This document shows positions 14,722-18,264 of a DNA stretch of 18,264 bases, piece after piece. The DNA is from an uncultured Selenomonadales bacterium. Its GTDB lineage: Bacteria; Bacillota; Negativicutes; Selenomonadales; Selenomonadaceae. Location: positions 1-18,264 of the forward strand of contig CAMNLS010000008.1 in NCBI GenBank assembly GCA_946543495.1, written 5' to 3'. The notes beneath the pieces are model-generated. The model did no database searches and had not been told where the DNA came from. It saw only the letters and a list, made by a program, of their open reading frames with translations. The position numbers and the translations under genes were made by a program. Numbering within the stretch: the stretch's first letter is position 1; each line of letters begins with the position of its first letter.

Positions 14722-15687
14722 TTACTTTTGCGGATTGCCTTGCGGCTTGCCGAAAATAAATTTGTCAAGTAAGTCTATGAGCTGCCCTATCTCCGGCTTA
14801 GAAATTTGTGCGCTTGCGCCGAGCGCTTCGCCCTTCAAGCGCATTTCCTCGTTGATTAAGGAAGAGAACAGGACAAACGGCACTTCTTGAAGTCTTTCCG
14901 AATTGCGAACGAGCTTTAAGAGCCTGTGCCCGTCCATCTTGGGCATTTCGACATCGGAAACGATAATGCTGAGATGCTTTGAAATTTCGCCATCTCTATT
15001 AGCAAGCCCCTGCAGATATTCCCAAGCGTCTTGACCATTACCGAAGTCACGAACGAAACGATAGCCCGAATCATGTAATGTAGTAACCAATAGATCACGA
15101 AGCATGGGGGAATCTTCCGCAACGACAACATGAGCATCAGCACGAGTCGCCCGCACATCGGCGGCTGCCTCCGAAACCGTGGTAAGCTTGGCATTAATTT
15201 CGGGGTTAATCTCGGCGATGATTGTCTCAAAGTCCAAGAGCAGTACAATTCGGTCGGGCATTTTGATTATACCGACGACGCGGCTTTGGTCGCCGACTTC
15301 GGGCGAAGGTTCCATATCCTTCCACGAAATGCGGTGAATGCGTGAAACATTTTCCACCAAGAAGCCGATATTGTAGTTGTTAATTTCCGTGACGATAATG
15401 TTCTTTGCCTCGCCGGTGTTAGCCACATTCAGACAACGTGGCAGATTTACAAGGGGAATTGCCCTGCCGCGCAGAGTGAAAAGCCCATCAATATAGGGGT
15501 GAGCTTGAGGCATTGCAGTAACGGCGAGACGTTGAATGACCTCGCGAACCTTGGCGACGTTTATTCCATAGTTTACGCTACCAATGCTGAACTCCACTAT
15601 CTCAAATTCGTTTGTGCCGCTTTCAAGCAAGATACCTTTACTGTCGCCGAGAGTTGCTATTCCCTCGCGTGGTTTCTCCTTAGCCAT
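14722..15687 (-). CDS. cheV: Chemotaxis coupling protein CheV (CheW + receiver)
   Basis: CheV couples chemoreceptors to the kinase CheA through a CheW domain and adapts the signal through a phosphorylated receiver domain. From ATG 15687 (321 aa), residues about 25-165 are CheW-like (FEIVEFSIGSVNYGINVAKVREVI, then LFTLRGRAIPLVNL). Residues about 185-310 are a receiver with the acidic pair VVAEDSP, phospho-acceptor in SDVEMPKMDG and lysine in ISKPE. The start at 15687 is preferred because GGAGG lies eight bases before it; a longer start at 15702 would place that site inside the coding sequence. It is a single-gene unit with a terminator. It forms part of the dispersed motility set with flgE and fhlX. 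Confidence 0.93.
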   Translation of the reverse strand: MAKEKPREGIATLGDSKGILLESGTNEFEIVEFSIGSVNYGINVAKVREVIQRLAVTAMPQAHPYIDGLFTLRGRAIPLVNLPRCLNVANTGEAKNIIVTEINNYNIGFLVENVSRIHRISWKDMEPSPEVGDQSRVVGIIKMPDRIVLLLDFETIIAEINPEINAKLTTVSEAAADVRATRADAHVVVAEDSPMLRDLLVTTLHDSGYRFVRDFGNGQDAWEYLQGLANRDGEISKHLSIIVSDVEMPKMDGHRLLKLVRNSERLQEVPFVLFSSLINEEMRLKGEALGASAQISKPEIGQLIDLLDKFIFGKPQGNPQK

Positions 15688-15789
15688 CAAATCCGCCTCC
15701 ATAATTTATTAACTCAACAAAATTTCGCCGTTAAAAACTTTTTCCCTTCAAGAGTGGCATATTACATTAAAATTTTTCATAGCGTTGTT

Positions 15790-15935
15790 TAATCAACTTT
15801 CTTTCAGCGAAGAAAGAAAGTTGCAAAGAAATTCGCCTCGCAGGGGCGCGAACCGGCAAATAAACATCCATGTTTATGTTGCCGGCGGTCGTCGTCCATG
15901 ACGACCGGTCTTCAAGTTCGATTGAGTGCCCGTTG
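15790..15935. repeat. Intergenic repeat with three hairpins, long copy
   Basis: The 269-base gap between the guanylate kinase-like gene and cheV holds three consecutive hairpins. The first is 12 bp perfect, arms CAACTTTCTTTC (15794-15805) and GAAAGAAAGTTG (15812-15823). The second has 14 bp with a one-base bulge, 15853-15866 with 15871-15885. The third is 8 bp perfect, CGGTCGTC (15886-15893) with GACGACCG (15900-15907), loop GTCCAT. Its first 24 bases and its GTCGTCCATGAC region recur at 12002-12098. No coding frame or T-run is evident. Confidence 0.7.
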
Positions 15936-15956
15936 AATATAACGTTGCCATGTTCG

Positions 15957-16544
15957 TTACTTGACCAAGTTATCGAAGTCGGCTTGCGGAACGAGTGTGA
16001 CCAGCCCCATTATCGCCAGAATCTGTTCAAGAGCAACACGCGCCGTTGAAGTGTTCTTAACGACAAAATCCACGTCGCGCCAATGTTCAAATTCGCCGGT
16101 CTCGTCAGCCGTCTCCACGTAGTATCTTATTTCGTCATTCGAGCAACCGGCGCGAAGCATCCTATCGACAAAGACTTCATCATCAATCATTAGGAAAATC
16201 GTTACGAGGTCTTGATTAATGAACTTCTGCAACTGCTTAATGCCTGCTACGTCATGCATAAGAGTTACGCTGATTTTGTGTTTTTGATAAGCGTCAAGCA
16301 CTTCAGCCTTGCGCAAGCCGTAGGAGTTCGCTTGATAGGTGTTGTTGACGATTAATTTTTCGTTCTTGTATTCGGGGCCTTTGACACTCTGATAAATCTT
16401 GCGCTTATAGGCGTAGCGGTCATCAAAGACGCGAGTCGTGACGGTTGGGATATAGTGAATGCCCATAGACATAAGCTGAGAAGCCATCGTGGATTTGCCT
16501 GAAGTGTGCGGACCGAGTAAAGCATAAATCTTATTGTTTGCCAT
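15957..16544 (-). CDS. Guanylate kinase-like P-loop protein
   Basis: A 195-aa P-loop protein related to guanylate kinases but not a standard Gmk. The Walker A motif is GPHTSGKST (11-19). TTR (36-38) matches the first GMP-binding arginine of Gmk, NSYGL (73-77) the YG motif and HDVAGIKQLQKF (97-108) the IDVQGA region. The PR.GE part after TTR, and a clear lid arginine pattern, are not seen. It may phosphorylate another nucleotide, or act as a nucleotide-binding regulator. GGAGGAG precedes the ATG. It is 12 nt downstream of the zinc-ribbon gene and appears to be in one operon with it and the 160-aa gene. A housekeeping gmk should lie elsewhere. Confidence 0.75.
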   Translation of the reverse strand: MANNKIYALLGPHTSGKSTMASQLMSMGIHYIPTVTTRVFDDRYAYKRKIYQSVKGPEYKNEKLIVNNTYQANSYGLRKAEVLDAYQKHKISVTLMHDVAGIKQLQKFINQDLVTIFLMIDDEVFVDRMLRAGCSNDEIRYYVETADETGEFEHWRDVDFVVKNTSTARVALEQILAIMGLVTLVPQADFDNLVK

Positions 16545-16556
16545 GTGAACTCCTCC

Positions 16557-16766
16557 TTAACGTTTCTGCTTAGCAATGACGTGCACGGTGTCTTCGTCCT
16601 CATCAATCTCCGCGCCGCAACGGGGGCAACATTCGTATTGCGTGCCGTCGGGCAAAGAACGTTTGCCAGTGCACCGCGTGCAAAAGATTAGACTACACCG
16701 CTTGCACTCCAGAATTTCTCCAAAGTTCGTGCGCCCGCAACGCGGACAGCTGTCGTAAGTCGCCAT
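16557..16766 (-). CDS. Small zinc-ribbon protein
   Basis: A 69-aa protein with four CxxC knuckles: C7/C10, C21/C24, C29/C32 and C47/C50, plus C46. They should bind two zinc ions in a ribbon or treble-clef fold. The middle (EILECKRCSLIFCTRCTG) resembles rubredoxin-like/zinc-ribbon elements, and the end is acidic then basic (IDEDEDT...AKQKR). I do not recognise a named family. ATG 16766 is chosen because GGGAGAAG lies just before it; a TTG at 16784 would overlap the upstream gene. It sits between two genes of the same strand, 14 and 12 nt away, so it probably acts with them. Confidence 0.75.
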   Translation of the reverse strand: MATYDSCPRCGRTNFGEILECKRCSLIFCTRCTGKRSLPDGTQYECCPRCGAEIDEDEDTVHVIAKQKR

Positions 16767-16780
16767 AAAAACTTCTCCCT

Positions 16781-17263
16781 TCAATAATGCGGGTGAGCTT
16801 TAACGTAATCGACGGGGCGGCTCCAATCGACGTGGACGCCTGTCGCCTCCCAAAGGCGTGTCAAAACCAGTTTCAAATTCTCTGCGCTTTCGTTCGGGTC
16901 GATATTTTCTTCCGTGAAGTCCAATAGAGTTTTGTGCGGAATTTGTATCTTATGCGGCGTCGTCAAAAACTTTTCGGCAAGGACTTGGCCCTCGTCGTCG
17001 CCCAAAGTTACTTTGACCTTGCGCGTTGTCTCGTCGTATTCAACCCAGCCAAGAGAACCTTTATAACTTATCGCCACGCTGAAATTCTCCAATAGAATCA
17101 TCTCCTTGAAACACACGTCGAAAACTTCCGTTCCTAATTTTAGCAAAAATTTTTCGCCCGTCAACGTAAAAAAACTACACGAATACCGGCGCGACTTTTT
17201 TGGCTCTTGAAAAAAATTTTCTGCCAATTCAACAGGAAAAACTTCAAGCGAATAGAATAGCAC
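16781..17263 (-). CDS. Hypothetical protein, first gene of the zinc-ribbon/P-loop cluster
   Basis: A frame of up to 160 aa that I cannot assign to a family. It has no signal peptide or membrane segment. The middle looks beta-rich (VAISYKGSLGWVEYDETTRKVKVTLGDD) and the end is helical, closing with RPVDYVKAHPHY. The longest start is GTG at 17263, but it lacks a ribosome site. A plausible promoter lies inside the first third (17137-17164). Shorter starts are ATG 17101 (residue 55) or the TTG three codons later, the latter with AAGGAG nine bases upstream. The true protein may therefore be about 100-110 aa. The stop is 14 nt before the zinc-ribbon ATG. The gene is divergent from the phosphomannomutase. 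Confidence 0.6.
   Translation of the reverse strand: MLFYSLEVFPVELAENFFQEPKKSRRYSCSFFTLTGEKFLLKLGTEVFDVCFKEMILLENFSVAISYKGSLGWVEYDETTRKVKVTLGDDEGQVLAEKFLTTPHKIQIPHKTLLDFTEENIDPNESAENLKLVLTRLWEATGVHVDWSRPVDYVKAHPHY
17137..17164 (-). promoter_or_regulatory. Possible promoter inside the 5' part of the 160-aa frame
   Basis: On the minus strand TTGACG (17164-17159) and TAAAAT (17142-17137) are 16 bases apart, with TGC before the -10 (extended form). If real, the gene starts downstream of about 17130. Confidence 0.4.
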
Positions 17264-17293
17264 AAGTAATTAAAAATAAGGAGCGTATGATGT

Positions 17294-18264
17294 ATGGCAG
17301 TGAATACTTCAGGCTTTGGCGCGTATGATATTCGCGGAGTGTATCCCGAAAGTATAAACCAAGAACTCGCCTATCGTGTCGGCAGAGTCCTTCCAGAAAT
17401 TTTAGATGCAAAGCAAATTGTTGTCGGTCATGACATTCGTCTTTCTGGTTCGACGCTCTTTGATGCATTGGCTCGCGGCTTGACGGAGGCGGGCTGTGAT
17501 GTTTATGACATTGGGCAATGCGGCACCGAAATGGTTTACTTCGCAACGGGCTTCCGCAAATTCGACGGCGGCATTATGATTACCGCTTCCCACAATCCCA
17601 AGGAGTATAACGGCATGAAGTTCGTCGGCAAAGGCGTGCGTCCAATTTCTCCGAATACGGGCTTGTTGGCGATTAAAGCGGCTGTCGAGGACGAGACGCG
17701 CGATTGGTCGTTCAAGAAAGCAACGGGCACCGTCCGCAGGATTGACATCTTGCCCGATTATATTGATTGCCTTTTGTCTTATGTCAACGTTGAAAGCCTT
17801 AAGCCGTTCAAAGTCGTAATTAACAGCGGCAACGGCTCGGCTGGACCTATTATCAATGAGTTAGAAAAATTCTTGCCCTTCGAGATTGTTAAGGTTCATA
17901 ACAACGCCAACGGTTTCTTCCCGAACGGCGTACCGAATCCGCTTCTTCAAGACGCCCGCGAAGAAACTTCAAAGGCTGTCGTCGAGAGCGGCGCGGATTG
18001 TGGCGTTGCCTTTGACGGTGACTTTGACCGTTGCTTTTTGTTTGACGAGAATGGCGGCTTCATCGAAGGTTATTATATGGTCGGAATGCTTGCCGAGGCT
18101 TTCTGCAAAAAGAATCCGGACGAGAAAATTATTTACGACCCTCGCGCCATTTGGAATACGATTGACATCGTGGAGAGTTTAGGCGGCAAGCCGATTATGT
18201 GTCGTTCGGGGCACGTCTATATAAAGGAAATGATGCGTGCGGAAAATGCGATTTACGGCGGCGA
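17294..18264 (+). CDS. Phosphomannomutase/phosphoglucomutase, 5' part
   Basis: The first 323 residues of an alpha-D-phosphohexomutase; the 3' end is outside the window. The enzyme interconverts hexose-6-phosphate and hexose-1-phosphate for sugar-nucleotide and envelope synthesis. GAYDIRGVYPE (9-19) is the family's N-terminal motif. ITASHNP (96-102) holds the phosphoserine S99. DGDFDR (241-246) is the magnesium loop. CRSGHVYIKEMM and the YGG at the edge are the sugar-binding region. Together these favour the PMM/PGM (ManB/AlgC) group over phosphoglucosamine mutase GlmM; substrate preference cannot be read from the sequence. AAGGAG lies ten bases before the ATG. It is divergent from the 160-aa gene; only a weak -10 (TAGAAT at 17252) was found upstream. 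Confidence 0.93.
   Translation, partial: MAVNTSGFGAYDIRGVYPESINQELAYRVGRVLPEILDAKQIVVGHDIRLSGSTLFDALARGLTEAGCDVYDIGQCGTEMVYFATGFRKFDGGIMITASHNPKEYNGMKFVGKGVRPISPNTGLLAIKAAVEDETRDWSFKKATGTVRRIDILPDYIDCLLSYVNVESLKPFKVVINSGNGSAGPIINELEKFLPFEIVKVHNNANGFFPNGVPNPLLQDAREETSKAVVESGADCGVAFDGDFDRCFLFDENGGFIEGYYMVGMLAEAFCKKNPDEKIIYDPRAIWNTIDIVESLGGKPIMCRSGHVYIKEMMRAENAIYGG

Noticed and set aside
14664..14768. Longer N-terminus for DeoD (35 extra residues).
   Set aside because: It crosses the cheV terminator and stop, and the ATG at 14663 has AGGAGG and matches normal DeoD starts.
14745..14800. Perfect TTGACA on the minus strand near the end of cheV as a deoD promoter.
   Set aside because: No acceptable -10 lies 16-18 bases downstream of it.
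17287..17328. Short upstream frame (ATGATG..., 13 codons) overlapping the phosphomannomutase start.
   Set aside because: It is too short, and three bases from the AAGGAG is too close; it probably reflects chance ATGs near the true start.
1..18264. CRISPR arrays, transposases, prophage genes, tRNA or rRNA genes.
   Set aside because: No regularly spaced repeats, recombinase or phage motifs, or RNA-gene signatures were seen.

Overview
The window looks like chromosome of a motile, anaerobic-type Firmicute, most likely a Negativicute (Selenomonas/Anaerovibrio-like). This is inferred from the dprA-topA-trmFO order typical of Firmicutes, a yaaT/ricT-trmN6 pair, a YnzC-type DUF896 protein, flagellar hook, FhlX and FliB genes, a CheV-type coupling protein, GGAGG ribosome sites, many TTG/GTG starts, and sigma-A and sigma-28/D style promoters. 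I could not run a search, so the lineage is inference.

Layout. 2-1758 (+): the end of an oligopeptide ABC transporter ATPase (OppF/DppF type), then a membrane-anchored Ser/Thr kinase. 6109-1835 (-): an operon dprA, topA-like, trmFO. All three are unusual. dprA carries a tandem copy of its C-terminal winged-helix domain. The gene in the topA position has lost most topoisomerase I active-site residues but keeps the tyrosine and three zinc ribbons. A copy of the trmFO tail lies in frame beyond the trmFO stop codon. 6161-7403 (+): a FliB-type lysine N-methylase, divergent from dprA, with abutting promoters. 7842-7417 (-): an AdhR/NmlR-like MerR regulator with a likely autoregulatory operator in a 19-bp promoter spacer. 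9684-7844 (-): DUF896, proC and a NIF3-like protein. 9687-11996 (+): FhlX (FlhB C-terminal-like) and the hook protein FlgE, with a sigma-28-like promoter between them. 14663-12120 (-): deoD, ricT, trmN6. 15687-14722 (-): cheV. 17263-15957 (-): an uncharacterised trio made of a 160-aa protein, a zinc-ribbon protein and a guanylate kinase-like P-loop protein. 17294-end (+): a truncated phosphomannomutase/phosphoglucomutase.

How the genes fit together. Motility and chemotaxis (fliB, fhlX, flgE, cheV) are interleaved with DNA uptake (dprA), tRNA modification (trmFO, trmN6), RNA-processing control (ricT), proline and nucleoside metabolism, and peptide uptake. There are no rRNA or tRNA genes, CRISPR arrays, transposases or phage genes. 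No gene-free stretch exceeds 300 bases. The longest (15688-15956) holds a three-hairpin intergenic repeat, with a shorter relative at 12002-12098.

The strongest candidates for something new are the catalytically degraded TopA paralogue in the topA locus, and the pattern of in-frame 3'-end duplications in the two genes flanking it. Several start codons were moved inward from the longest possible reading frame because a good ribosome site or a promoter overlaps the upstream part.
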